In this document: piece by piece, positions 52,840 to 61,530 of the stretch
Position numbering within the stretch: position 1 is the first letter of the stretch
Layout: each line of letters begins with the position of its first letter
Origin: VAXT01 sp963794605
GTDB taxonomy: Bacteria > Actinomycetota > Thermoleophilia > Gaiellales > Gaiellaceae
Direction of reading: 5' to 3'
DNA: 64,000 nt
Assembly (NCBI GenBank): GCA_963794605.1
Contig: CAWCEN010000002.1
Coordinates: 434,001-498,000, forward strand
The notes under the pieces: generated by a model
Database searches by the model: none
What the model was told of the DNA's origin: nothing
The model's input: the letters and a program-made list of their open reading frames with translations, nothing else
Program-made: the position numbers and the translations under genes

Positions 52840-53838
52840 GTGCGGATCCTCGTCACCGGCGCGGCCGGCTTCATCGGCTCCAACTTCGTCCATTACTGGC
52901 TGGAGCAGCATTCCGACGACTCGGTCGTCGCGCTCGACCTCCTGACGTACGCCGGCAACCGCGCCAACCTCGAGGGCACGGAGGAGCGCGTTCCGTTCGT
53001 CCAGGCGGACATCGCCGACATCGATCTCGTCGGCAACGTCCTGCTCGAGCACGACATCGACGTCGTCGTGAACTTCGCGGCCGAGTCGCACAACAGCCTC
53101 GCGGTCGTCGATCCCGGGCTCTTCGCGCGGACGAACGTGCTCGGCACGCAGCTCCTGCTCGAGGCGACGCGCAAGGCCGAGGTCGAGCGCTTCCACCACA
53201 TCTCGACCTGCGAGGTCTACGGCGACCTGCCGCTCGACTCGGACGAGTCGTTCAGCGAGGAGTCGCCGTACCGCCCGCGCACGCCGTACAACGCGTCGAA
53301 GGCTGCGGCGGATCACTACGTGCGCGCGTACCGCGAGACGTTCGGGCTGCAGACGACGATCACGAACTGCTCGAACAACTACGGGCCGTTCCAGTTCCCC
53401 GAGAAGGTGATTCCGCTCTTCGTCACGAACGCGCTCGACGATCGGCCGCTTCCGATGTATGCGTCGACGCAGAACAAGCGCGAATGGCTGCACGTGCGCG
53501 ACCATTGCCGCGCCATCGAGCTCGTCCTCGCGCGCGGCGATCCGGGCGGGACGTACAACGTCGGGTCGGGCGTCGAGGCGTCGATCGATGAGATCGCCGA
53601 CCGCGTGCTGGAGCTGACCGGGAAGCCGGAGTCGCTGAAGACGATCGTCCCCGACCGGCCCGGCCACGACCGGCGCTACTTGCTCGACTCCTCGAAGCTT
53701 CAACGAGACCTCGGCTGGAAGCCGGAGATCGGCTTCGAGGACGGCCTGCGGGAGACGGTCGAGTGGTACGCCGCGAACCGCGGCTGGTGGGAACCGCTCC
53801 GCGAGCGCCTGCAGGTCGAAGAAACCGCCTGGCGATAA
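52840..53838 (+). CDS. rmlB: dTDP-glucose 4,6-dehydratase
   Basis: 332 residues, extended SDR. T-G-A-A-G-F-I-G-S-N NAD motif at residues 6-15, H-I-S-T-C-E-V-Y-G-D, the active-site Y-N-A-S-K (Tyr-x-x-x-Lys), and N-C-S-N-N-Y-G-P-F-Q-F-P-E-K, diagnostic of RmlB. Second step of dTDP-L-rhamnose synthesis; the other three genes lie convergently on the minus strand. GTG 52840 is the only reasonable start before the NAD motif. Confidence 0.94.
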   Translation: MRILVTGAAGFIGSNFVHYWLEQHSDDSVVALDLLTYAGNRANLEGTEERVPFVQADIADIDLVGNVLLEHDIDVVVNFAAESHNSLAVVDPGLFARTNVLGTQLLLEATRKAEVERFHHISTCEVYGDLPLDSDESFSEESPYRPRTPYNASKAAADHYVRAYRETFGLQTTITNCSNNYGPFQFPEKVIPLFVTNALDDRPLPMYASTQNKREWLHVRDHCRAIELVLARGDPGGTYNVGSGVEASIDEIADRVLELTGKPESLKTIVPDRPGHDRRYLLDSSKLQRDLGWKPEIGFEDGLRETVEWYAANRGWWEPLRERLQVEETAWR

Positions 53839-53850
53839 CAGACAGGTCCC

Positions 53851-53944
53851 AGTGCCAGGCACTTGGACACGGCCTGAAGCGACAACCCCGTAACTATTTG
53901 ACGCGGGCTCGCTCGATTCCGGGACATGTCCGTGTGCCTGGCAC
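53851..53944. repeat. GTGCC(A/T)GGCAC palindrome pair in the rmlB-rmlD gap
   Basis: AGTGCC-a-GGCACT at 53851-53863 (flanked by gtcc/ggac, extending the stem), a separate palindrome ggacatgtcc at 53922-53931, and GTGCCTGGCAC at 53934-53944. They lie between convergent genes and share the core of the palindrome at 16912. Confidence 0.65.
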
Positions 53945-53957
53945 TGAGCCACGCCCC

Positions 53958-54773
53958 TTAGAGACGGGCTAGGCAGGCACGGAGGCCGTCGCGCCAGTGC
54001 GGTAGCTCGGGTGCGCCTCGCTCACTGCGGAGGACCGAGTTCGCGGGACGCGGGGCCGGGCGGCCCAGCTCGCGGGTTGTGATTCGACGGACGCGGCAGT
54101 CGAGGCCAGCCTCCTCGAAGATCGTCTCGGCGAAGTCGGCCCACGTGCAGTCGCCGTCCGCCGCGACGTGGTACGTGCCGCGCGGAAGCTCGAGGACGTC
54201 CCTCGTTGCCGCCGCGAGATGCCCGACGAACGTCGGCGAGCCCCGCTGGTCGTCGACAACCGACACCTCGTCCCGCGTCGACCCGAGCTCGAGCATCGTC
54301 CTCACGAAGTTCTTGCTCGTCCAGCCGAAGAGCCAGGATGAGCGAACGATCCAGCCATCGCCCACCTCGCGCTCGCCTTCGAGCTTCGTCCGCCCGTAGA
54401 CCGACAAGGGTCGCGGCTCGTCGGACTCGACGTACGGCTCCGCCTTCGAGCCGTCGAAGACGTAGTCCGTGGAGAAGTAGAGGACCGGTGCGCCGAGTGC
54501 CACGACATTGCGAGTCCCAGCCACGTTCACGCGCGCTGCTCCTTCGGGATCGGCCTCGGCCCCGTCCACGTCGGTCCACGCAGCCGCGTGGAGCACCAAA
54601 TAACGGTCTGTTACTGAGCCGGTTCGGGGGTGCGTGACGTCCCAGTCGGCCCTCGTGAGCGCGTCCGCTTCAGGGAAGACCTCGGCCAGCGCGGCCCCCA
54701 GCTGGCCGCCGGCGCCGGTGATCAGGACGCGGCCTGGTCCCGTTCCGACAGGATCGGCGATCTCGTGCTCCAC
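53958..54773 (-). CDS. rmlD: dTDP-4-dehydrorhamnose reductase
   Basis: 271 residues. L-I-T-G-A-G-G-Q-L-G-A-A-L NAD(P) motif, S-T-D-Y-V-F-D-G, and Y-G-R-T-K-L-E-G-E catalytic Tyr-Lys pair, all typical of RmlD; makes dTDP-L-rhamnose. The only in-frame start is GTG 54773, which puts the first 17 codons over the end of rmlC (52-bp overlap), unusual but no later start precedes the NAD motif. Confidence 0.92.
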   Translation of the reverse strand: MEHEIADPVGTGPGRVLITGAGGQLGAALAEVFPEADALTRADWDVTHPRTGSVTDRYLVLHAAAWTDVDGAEADPEGAARVNVAGTRNVVALGAPVLYFSTDYVFDGSKAEPYVESDEPRPLSVYGRTKLEGEREVGDGWIVRSSWLFGWTSKNFVRTMLELGSTRDEVSVVDDQRGSPTFVGHLAAATRDVLELPRGTYHVAADGDCTWADFAETIFEEAGLDCRVRRITTRELGRPAPRPANSVLRSERGAPELPHWRDGLRACLARL

Positions 54774-55186
54774 AGGTCGACGACGCGCGGGTCGTCCCAC
54801 GGCACCTCGTGCTCGTCCGGGTCGCCCGGGTCGTACTCCTCGGTCACGTGGTAACAGAACAGAAGATCGGTCAGCGCCTCGAAGCCGTGCGCACATCGCC
54901 CGGGCACGTAGATCGCGACCGGGTTCTCGTCCCCGATGTCCTCAGAGAACGTCTCGCCGCTCCCCAGGTCGAGCACGACCACCCGCGCCGTCCCCTGCAG
55001 GCACACGAAGAGGTCGTCCTGCCCGCGCTCGTGGAAGTGCAGCCCGCGGATCACGCCCGCCCGCGAGAACGAGATGTTCGTCTGCCGCATCGGCTTCGAG
55101 TGCCAGCTCGCGCGGTTGACCTCCACGAACCAGCCCCGCTCGTCCTCGAAGCGCCGAAGCGGAATCCGCCGCAGGCTCTCGATCAC
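54722..55186 (-). CDS. rmlC: dTDP-4-dehydrorhamnose 3,5-epimerase-like protein
   Basis: 154 residues, cupin fold. D-E-R-G-W-F-V-E-V, F-S-R-A-G-V-I-R-G-L-H-F-H-E-R-G-Q with the catalytic His, V-L-D-L-G-S-G, and the Y-V-P-G-R-C-A-H-G-F-E-A-L segment match RmlC-type epimerases; the usual Y-x-P-x-G-x-A-H-G-F form is kept. Slightly shorter than canonical RmlC (about 180), with a divergent tail. GTG start overlaps the rmlA stop by 4 bp. Confidence 0.87.
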   Translation of the reverse strand: MIESLRRIPLRRFEDERGWFVEVNRASWHSKPMRQTNISFSRAGVIRGLHFHERGQDDLFVCLQGTARVVVLDLGSGETFSEDIGDENPVAIYVPGRCAHGFEALTDLLFCYHVTEEYDPGDPDEHEVPWDDPRVVDLWSTRSPILSERDQAAS

Positions 55187-55920
55187 CGGTTCGCGCCGTT
55201 CTGCCGCACGAAGTCGTTGACCTCGTAGTAGGCGTCGATCGACTCGCCGGCGTCGCCCCAGAAGCCTTCGACGACGTCGTACTCCATCATTCCCTGCTCG
55301 ACGAACCAGTTGTTGACGTCCGTGATCTCCAACTCGCCGCGTGCGGACGGCGAGAGCGACGGCAGGAACTCGAACACGGACGCGTCGTAGAAGTACAGGC
55401 CCGTGACCGCGTACTCGCTCGGCGGCTGGTCGGGCTTCTCGACGATCCGCACGACCTTGTCGCCGTCGAGCTCCGCGACGCCGAGGTGCCGCAGGTGCTC
55501 CGGCTCCTCGACCTTCGAGAGCACGATGCGCGCGCCGCGCTCCTGGCGCTCGAAGTTCTCGATCGCCGGCTTGATCGACCGCCCGAACACGTTGTCCGCG
55601 AGCATCACGAGCACGCGATCGCCGCCGGAGAACCGCTCCGCGAGCCCGAGCGCCTCGGCGATCCCGCCCTCACGCTCCTGGTACGCGTACTGCAGGAGCC
55701 CGATCCCGTGCTCGTGGCCGTCGCCGAGCAGCCGGAAGAACTCGCCCGCGTGCGTCCCGCCGGTGACGACCATGATCTCGGTCAGCCCGCCGGAGACGAG
55801 CGCGTCGATCGCGTACGTGACCATCGGCCGGTCGTAGATCGGCAGCAGGTGCTTGTTCGTGATCCGCGTCAGCGGATGAAGGCGGCTCCCGGTGCCGCCG
55901 GCGAGGATGACGCCTTTCAT
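55183..55920 (-). CDS. rmlA: Glucose-1-phosphate thymidylyltransferase
   Basis: 245 residues. Signature L-A-G-G-T-G-S-R-L-H-P-L-T (residues 6-18) and K-H-L-L-P-I-Y-D-R-P-M for nucleotide binding; L-A-D-N-V-F-G for metal, V-E-K-P-D-Q-P-P-S and F-W-G-D-A-G downstream. It is the short class of RmlA. First step to dTDP-L-rhamnose; begins the minus-strand rmlA-rmlC-rmlD operon. Confidence 0.94.
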   Translation of the reverse strand: MKGVILAGGTGSRLHPLTRITNKHLLPIYDRPMVTYAIDALVSGGLTEIMVVTGGTHAGEFFRLLGDGHEHGIGLLQYAYQEREGGIAEALGLAERFSGGDRVLVMLADNVFGRSIKPAIENFERQERGARIVLSKVEEPEHLRHLGVAELDGDKVVRIVEKPDQPPSEYAVTGLYFYDASVFEFLPSLSPSARGELEITDVNNWFVEQGMMEYDVVEGFWGDAGESIDAYYEVNDFVRQNGANR

Positions 55921-55971
55921 GTCCGCGGGATCGTACGGCCACCGGGCTGTAGCGCGCCGGTTGGAGCTGGT

Positions 55972-56427
55972 TCAGCCGTCGACGTGCAGCTGCCGGAGGA
56001 GTGCGCGCTCCCACGCGCGCGGCGGGGCCAGCCGATCGCGTCTGCGCACGATCATCGCGACCAGCGCGGCCATCAGCAGCAGGTTCCCGGCGAGGAAGAA
56101 GACGTCCGCGACGTTGTAGGCGAAGCCGCGCTCGTAGTCGCCGATCACGAGCGGGTTCGGGATCCGGCTCCCGTCCAAGCGCCAGGAGATGAGGTTCCCG
56201 ATCGCACCTGCGCTCATGACTCCCGCCGCGACGGCAACGGCGCGCGAGGGCACGAGCGTGAGGAGGAAGGCACCGACGAGGACCGCAACGGAGAGGGCGA
56301 CCCAAGCGTAGGAACGGTGGTGGAACGCCCACCACGGCGCGGTGACGCCCGCCTTCACGGCCTGATCGACGGCTGCGAGCACAACCGCCGAGGCTACGAA
56401 GAGGAGAAGCCGACCGGACCAGCGCAC
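55972..56427 (-). CDS. Signal peptidase II (LspA)-like membrane protein lacking one catalytic Asp
   Basis: 151 residues, four membrane helices. V-L-A-A-V-D-Q-A-V-K is the LspA N-terminal motif and A-Y-N-V-A-D-V-F-F the second catalytic Asp motif. The first, normally G-N-x-x-D-R, reads G-N-L-I-S-W-R, so one of the two aspartates of the dyad is Ser. The prolipoprotein cleavage function is therefore doubtful. Start GTG 56427 (V-R-W-S-G-R-L-L-L) precedes the first helix; divergent from the M24 gene. Confidence 0.75.
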   Translation of the reverse strand: MRWSGRLLLFVASAVVLAAVDQAVKAGVTAPWWAFHHRSYAWVALSVAVLVGAFLLTLVPSRAVAVAAGVMSAGAIGNLISWRLDGSRIPNPLVIGDYERGFAYNVADVFFLAGNLLLMAALVAMIVRRRDRLAPPRAWERALLRQLHVDG

Positions 56428-56477
56428 GCCCCCACAGTACCGAGCGGGCTGGCGCACGCCTGTGAGATCGTTCAGCG

Positions 56478-57674
56478 GTGACCGACCCATCGACGCTCGT
56501 CCGCGAGAAGCTCGACCAGGTGCCCGCGATCCTCGACGAGCACGGGGTCGATCTCTGGCTCACGTTCGTCCACGAAACGATGCTCACTCCGGACCCGTGC
56601 CTCGACCTCGTCGTCGGCACGAGCTGCACCTGGCAGAGCGCGTTCCTCCTCTCCCGCTCGGGCGAGCGGATCGCGATCGTCGGACGCTTCGACGCGCCGG
56701 GCGTCGAGCAGGTCGGGGCCTACCCCGAGATCGTGACGTACGACGAAAGCGTCCGCCCTGCTCTCCGCGAGGCGATCGAGCGCCTCGACCCGCAAACGAT
56801 CGCGCTCAACTATTCACCGAGCGATCCGGCCGCCGACGGGCTCACGCACGGGCTCTGGCTCGTGCTGCGAGAAACGCTGGAGGGCACGCCGTACGCGGAT
56901 CGCCTCGAGTCGTCCACGCAGGTCGTCGGCTCGCTGCGGGGGCGCAAGTCGGACTTCGAGATCGAACGCATCCGCGCGGCGATCGGCGAGACGGAAGAGA
57001 TCTTTGCGCTCGTCCGAGAGCAGATCGGGCCCGGCAAGAAGGAGACGGAGATCGCCGCGATCTTCCACGAAGAGGTCTCGCGCCGCGGCCTCGGCTACGC
57101 GTGGGAAGCGGGGCAATGTCCCGCCGTGGACGCGGGCCCGGAGAAGGAGGTCGGCCACACCGGGCCGACCGAATTGCGGACGCGGCTAGGCGTGCTACTT
57201 CACACCGACTTCGGAGTCCTGAAGGACGGGTACTGCAGCGACCTCCAACGCATGTGGTACTTGCTCGACGAGGGCGAGAGCGAGCCGCCCGCGGACGTCG
57301 TCGCGGCTTGGGACGCGGTCTGGGGGTCGATGGACGCGGGAGCTGCCGTGCTCCGGCCGGGTGTCCAAGGGCACGAGGTCGACGCCGCGGCCCGCGCGAG
57401 CCTCGTCGCGGCCGGCTACGACGAGCCGATGCACGCGCTCGGCCACCAGCTCGGCCGCGCTGCGCACGACGGAGGCACGCTACTCGCCCCACTCTGGGAC
57501 CGGTACGGCGACTCGCCTCGCGGCCTGGTCGAGGAGGGCCATGTGTACACGCTCGAGTACGGAGCCCAGGTTCCCGGCCGGGGCTACATCGGGCTCGAGG
57601 AGGACGTGCTCGTCACCGCCGACGGCCTCGAGTGGCTGAGCACGCCTCAACGCGAGCTCTGGCTCGTCGCCTAA
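56478..57674 (+). CDS. M24-family metallopeptidase (Xaa-Pro aminopeptidase-like)
   Basis: 398 residues. Creatinase-type N-domain followed by the pita-bread catalytic domain with the five metal ligands: H-T-D-F-G and Y-C-S-D-L (two Asp), H-A-L-G-H-Q-L-G (His), Y-T-L-E-Y-G (Glu) and G-L-E-E-D (Glu). Likely cleaves N-terminal X-Pro peptides; cytoplasmic. The G-H-x-(L/I)-G site has Q in place of the usual G. GTG start. Confidence 0.9.
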   Translation: MTDPSTLVREKLDQVPAILDEHGVDLWLTFVHETMLTPDPCLDLVVGTSCTWQSAFLLSRSGERIAIVGRFDAPGVEQVGAYPEIVTYDESVRPALREAIERLDPQTIALNYSPSDPAADGLTHGLWLVLRETLEGTPYADRLESSTQVVGSLRGRKSDFEIERIRAAIGETEEIFALVREQIGPGKKETEIAAIFHEEVSRRGLGYAWEAGQCPAVDAGPEKEVGHTGPTELRTRLGVLLHTDFGVLKDGYCSDLQRMWYLLDEGESEPPADVVAAWDAVWGSMDAGAAVLRPGVQGHEVDAAARASLVAAGYDEPMHALGHQLGRAAHDGGTLLAPLWDRYGDSPRGLVEEGHVYTLEYGAQVPGRGYIGLEEDVLVTADGLEWLSTPQRELWLVA

Positions 57675-57699
57675 GCGAGCGCGAGGACCTTCGATCGCG

Positions 57700-58044
57700 A
57701 TGGCGATCCGCACAAAAACCTGCCCGGACTGTGCCGAGACGGTCAATGCAGAGGCGAAGGTGTGCCGCTTCTGTGGCTACCGGTTCGATCACGCCCGCGA
57801 AAGGCCTCGGCGGGTCCGCACAAAGACGCCGGCGTCATGCTGCGGCTGCAGTTGCGGCAGCTCGGGCCTGATCGCCCTCCTCGCTTTCATCGTCATCAGC
57901 CTCTGGAGCGGACTTGGGATCGTCGCCGCCATTCCGGTCAGCTTGGTCGCGGCGGTCATCGCGGCGCAGCTCGCTCACCGTCTTGCTCAGTACCCGGTCG
58001 TGATCCGAACGCTCCGCCTGCCTCAGTCAGCCTCTCTCGACTAG
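57700..58044 (+). CDS. Zinc-ribbon membrane protein
   Basis: 114 residues. N-terminal zinc ribbon C-P-D-C-x(11)-C-R-F-C-G-Y (residues 8-26), a second Cys cluster C-C-G-C-S-C, then two membrane helices (about 56-100). Similar small zinc-ribbon plus TM proteins are common in actinobacteria with no known function. ATG start. The last bases overlap the convergent VOC gene by 4 bp. Confidence 0.82.
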   Translation: MAIRTKTCPDCAETVNAEAKVCRFCGYRFDHARERPRRVRTKTPASCCGCSCGSSGLIALLAFIVISLWSGLGIVAAIPVSLVAAVIAAQLAHRLAQYPVVIRTLRLPQSASLD

Positions 58045-58460
58045 CTCTCTTCGGGACGGTGGCAAACCGCCTCCAGCTTGAATCCATGGGGATCGAGCCA
58101 GTAGGTCGCATAACAGTGTTCTCCGTACTGCGGAAACTCGCCTGGTTCGTCCAGGATGATGGCCTCGCGTGCACGGGCCCACTGGTGTGCTTCTCGGACG
58201 ACCGCTCTGCTCGCCACCAGGAATGCGAGGTGATGCAGGCCGGTCTCGCTGCGTGAGTAGGCACCCCGTTCTTCTGCTTGGTAGAAGAACAGCTGTGAGC
58301 CTTGAGCGCCGTCAGGCCCGTAGTTGAGTGGTCCTCCAGGGCCTGTCGCGAACCACTCTCGGAGCCCCAGCACGGACATGAGGCCGTCGTAGTACTCCTT
58401 GGTCGCGGCGAGATCCGGCACGCCAATCCCGATGTGGTCGATGAAACCGGTTCGAGACAA
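58041..58460 (-). CDS. VOC-superfamily (glyoxalase-like) protein 4
   Basis: 139 residues. F-I-D-H-I-G-I-G-V-P-D-L-A-A-T and the mid-chain G-L-H-H-L-A-F-L-V with Y-W-L-D-P-H-G-F-K-L-E near the end supply a likely His/Glu metal set, as in glyoxalase/extradiol relatives. It is distinct from the three in the suf operon. TTG 58460 begins the fold; the upstream SD is weak. Confidence 0.86.
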   Translation of the reverse strand: MSRTGFIDHIGIGVPDLAATKEYYDGLMSVLGLREWFATGPGGPLNYGPDGAQGSQLFFYQAEERGAYSRSETGLHHLAFLVASRAVVREAHQWARAREAIILDEPGEFPQYGEHCYATYWLDPHGFKLEAVCHRPEES

Positions 58461-58538
58461 AGGGCCACCTCCGCGGTCGTGAACGGAGGAGATCGTAAGC
58501 GACGACGTCGCCGACCCTCCGCCGGTCTCCCCGGTCCT

Positions 58539-61124
58539 TCAAGACTCGGCGTCCGCTGCCTGGCTCTCCGGGTTTGCGAGCCTTCGCGCCAGGTTGATCG
58601 CGTCGTCGGTATCCATGCCGGCGCCCAGTGCCTGCTCGTTCGCATATTCGTCCGCGCCGAGGGCCTCGATGAGCGGCTGCCCGAGATATCGCTCGAGCTC
58701 GCGGAATCGCGGGCTGCGGGTGCTGGGCTCGTCCAGCTTGTCGACTGCGCCTTGGAGCTGCGCAGCCAACCGCGCGTCCGCCGTGTCCGCTGCGAGCGCG
58801 ATCCCTGTGAGCGTCTCCGGGAGAGCATCGGATCGCGCGTCCGAAGTGACGATCAGATCGAGCGATTCCGCTAACGCTTCTCTCGCCTCGCTCCGGCGAC
58901 CGAGCCCGAGGGCGGCAAAGCCGAGCACCATCCAGGCGCCAATGGTCCTGTAGAGGTCCCCGATCGTCCTGACCTTCTCGAGCGTGGAGGCCGCCAGGGC
59001 ATAGGCCGCTTCGAAATCGCGCTGGTAGAGCTCCAGGCCCGCGAGATTCATGCTCACGATTGCATCGTTCGCTTCGTCCCCCGTTGCCCGCAACCCTCTC
59101 GTCGCTTCCACAAACAAGTGGCGCGCCTCCTCGTCACGGCCTTCCTCCATGTGAAGCGACGCCAGGTCGCCCAGAGCCGACGACCTCAGCCAGTGGTCGT
59201 CGGACGCCTCCTCGACCACGCGGGTGAGAAGACGGATCGCTTCGTCAGGGTCGCCGCGGCGAGACGCGACCATGGCGATATCCCAGAGGGCGAACGCGAG
59301 CGTTCGGCGCTCCCCTGATTCGTGGGCGAGCGTGACTGCCTCCTGTGCATGAGACTCGGCGCCGTCGAACTGTCCCAAGCGCAGCTCGGCATCCGCCAGG
59401 TTCACGAGCAGCTTCGCGCGCGTGCCCGTGTCGAAATCGGTTCGGGCCAGGAGGCTAAGCAAACGTTCCTGGGCCTCGACGAGCCGGCCGCGCGGAACCC
59501 AGAACCAGATGAGCAGATCCGCCGCGTCCGCTGCCCGCTGCGGCGCCGCGTCCTCGAGATAGTCGAGGGTTGCCCGGAGGTTGTCCTCCTCTTCCCCGAA
59601 CCACGCCAGCAGCTCTCGGCGGCGGGAGCCCAGGATTAGAGAAAACGGACGCTCCTCGAGCAGCGCGAGATAGTAGTCGGCGTGCCGACGCGCGAGCGCA
59701 TCGGTCTCGCCGGCCTCGTCCAGCCGTTCGTGCGCATACTCGCGGATCGTCTCGAGCATCCAGTAGCGCTCGGCGGTGAAGCGGAGCAGGCTCTTCTCGA
59801 CCAGCGACTGCAGCGTGTCGATGTCGGCGCCGCAGACTTCCTCGGCGGCTTCCAGGGTGCAGCCCGCGAAGACCGAGAGGGAACGGAGGACGCGTTGCTC
59901 TTCCTCGGAGAGCAAGTCGTGGCTCCAGTCGATCGTCGCCCGCAGCGTCTGCTGCCGCGGGTCGGCGTCGCGGCCACTCACGAACAGGTCGAGGCGCTGC
60001 GAGAGGCGCTCGAGGATCTGTCTCGGCGACAGCGCCTTGGCGCGCGCGGCGGCGAGCTCGACCGCGAGCGGCATCTCGTCGAGCCGGATGCAGAGCTCGG
60101 CGATCTCCTCGCCCGGCTCGAGGCGGGAGCGTTCACAGAACAGCGCCACGGCCTCCGGCGCGACGAGCGGCGGCGCCTCGTACTCGACTTCGCCCTGGAC
60201 GCGCATGAGCTCCCGGCTCGTCACGAGCACGTTTAGATTGGCACAGGCGTTGAGCAGCGCCGACAACTGGGGCGCCGCCTCGATCACCTGCTCCATGTTG
60301 TCGAGGAGCAAGAGCAGCTCGCGTTCGCCGATGTGCCCGGCGAGGCCGTTCTTCGCTCCGAGCGTCTGGGCAATCGTCTCGCTGACGAGCGCCGGGTCGC
60401 GCAGCGTGGCGAGGCCGATCCAGAAGACGCCGGCCTTGTAGGAAGGGACGAGTGTTGCCGCCGCCTCGATCGCGAGTCGCGTCTTTCCCGACCCGCCCGG
60501 GCCTGTCACCGTCACCAGCCGTGCGCCGCGGATCGCGGCGAGTAGGTCGCGCAGCTCGCGCTCCCTGCCGATGAACGAGCTCGCCGGGTGAGGGAGGTTC
60601 GTGTTCGAGATCGTCTTCAGCGGCGGGAAGCGCTCACTGCCGAGCTGGAAGATGGAGACCGCTCCCGGAATGTCCTTCAGGCGATGCTCGCCGAGATCGG
60701 TGAGCGGTAGACCGTCCACGAGCTCGCGGGTCGCCCGCGAGAGCACGACCTGGCCGCCGTGCCCGGACGCCCCAACGCGCGCCGCGAGGTGAACGTCGTC
60801 TCCGACGTAACCCTCCTCGGTGAGGAGCGGGGTGCCCGTGTGCACGCCGATCCGTACCCGGATCGGGCCCGCGGCCAAAGCGCCCGTCACCGCATGCGCC
60901 GCGGCCAGCGCCTCCGGCGCCGAGCGAAATGCGAAGAAGAATGCATCTCCCTGGTTGTCGACTTCGAACCCGCTCTCGGCCGCGCACGCCGCGCGCACGA
61001 TTTGGCGGTGCTCGGCTAGGGCGTCCGCGTACGCCTCCGCACCCAGGTCGTGCAGGAGCGTAGTCGACCCTTCAACGTCGCTGAAAAGCAAGGTGACGGT
61101 GCCCTTCGGGAGCTCCGGACGCAT
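58539..61124 (-). CDS. Class III nucleotide cyclase - NB-ARC-like ATPase - TPR regulator
   Basis: 861 residues. Residues 1-165 are an adenylate/guanylate cyclase domain with F-S-D-V-E-G-S-T (metal Asp), N-Q-G-D-A-F-F-F-A-F (second Asp) and G-V-H-T-G. Next is a STAND ATPase with Walker A V-T-G-P-G-G-S-G-K-T-R and L-L-L-L-D-N-M-E Walker B, then a helical/TPR array to the C-terminus. Common in actinobacteria as a large regulator; no LuxR-type DNA-binding domain is present. ATG 61124. Whether cAMP is made is inference. Confidence 0.9.
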   Translation of the reverse strand: MRPELPKGTVTLLFSDVEGSTTLLHDLGAEAYADALAEHRQIVRAACAAESGFEVDNQGDAFFFAFRSAPEALAAAHAVTGALAAGPIRVRIGVHTGTPLLTEEGYVGDDVHLAARVGASGHGGQVVLSRATRELVDGLPLTDLGEHRLKDIPGAVSIFQLGSERFPPLKTISNTNLPHPASSFIGRERELRDLLAAIRGARLVTVTGPGGSGKTRLAIEAAATLVPSYKAGVFWIGLATLRDPALVSETIAQTLGAKNGLAGHIGERELLLLLDNMEQVIEAAPQLSALLNACANLNVLVTSRELMRVQGEVEYEAPPLVAPEAVALFCERSRLEPGEEIAELCIRLDEMPLAVELAAARAKALSPRQILERLSQRLDLFVSGRDADPRQQTLRATIDWSHDLLSEEEQRVLRSLSVFAGCTLEAAEEVCGADIDTLQSLVEKSLLRFTAERYWMLETIREYAHERLDEAGETDALARRHADYYLALLEERPFSLILGSRRRELLAWFGEEEDNLRATLDYLEDAAPQRAADAADLLIWFWVPRGRLVEAQERLLSLLARTDFDTGTRAKLLVNLADAELRLGQFDGAESHAQEAVTLAHESGERRTLAFALWDIAMVASRRGDPDEAIRLLTRVVEEASDDHWLRSSALGDLASLHMEEGRDEEARHLFVEATRGLRATGDEANDAIVSMNLAGLELYQRDFEAAYALAASTLEKVRTIGDLYRTIGAWMVLGFAALGLGRRSEAREALAESLDLIVTSDARSDALPETLTGIALAADTADARLAAQLQGAVDKLDEPSTRSPRFRELERYLGQPLIEALGADEYANEQALGAGMDTDDAINLARRLANPESQAADAES

Positions 61125-61270
61125 GGCGCAATCATCCGCCGGGCCGGGCGTCGCGTCCAGTCAGCGCTCGCCTCCGGACAACGGATCGTCGCCGGCGAAT
61201 GAACTGTCACCTGACGCGCGTGCAGCATCCCGGCCGGAGACGTGTTGGTCGTCGTACTCGCTTTGACCGA

Positions 61271-61522
61271 CTAGAGCGTCTGCCAGGAGCTATCGCGCCC
61301 CGGCCCTGCAAACCCTCTCGATTCGCGCTCATCGATCTCGCGCGTCAACATCGCGATCATCTCCGCCGCCTGCCTAGGATGGTCCGCCTGGTCAGGGACT
61401 CGCGCGCCGGCGAGGAGGGGCCTCCAGTACTCGTCGCGCCAGTAACGCAGTGTGCTTGTGCCTACACCGTCGAACTCAGGCGATGTGAGGCCGCGCACGT
61501 TTTCGCGATTGTGATCTCTCAT
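61271..61522 (-). CDS. Small hypothetical protein
   Basis: 83 residues, M-R-D-H-N-R-E-N-V-R-G-L, charged with several Trp, ending S-S-W-Q-T-L. AGGGAG lies two bases before ATG 61522. It lies just after the PilC remnant and before the cyclase gene. No family recognised; predicted cytoplasmic. It could equally be decayed sequence. Confidence 0.35.
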   Translation of the reverse strand: MRDHNRENVRGLTSPEFDGVGTSTLRYWRDEYWRPLLAGARVPDQADHPRQAAEMIAMLTREIDERESRGFAGPGRDSSWQTL

Positions 61523-61530
61523 GTCTCCCT

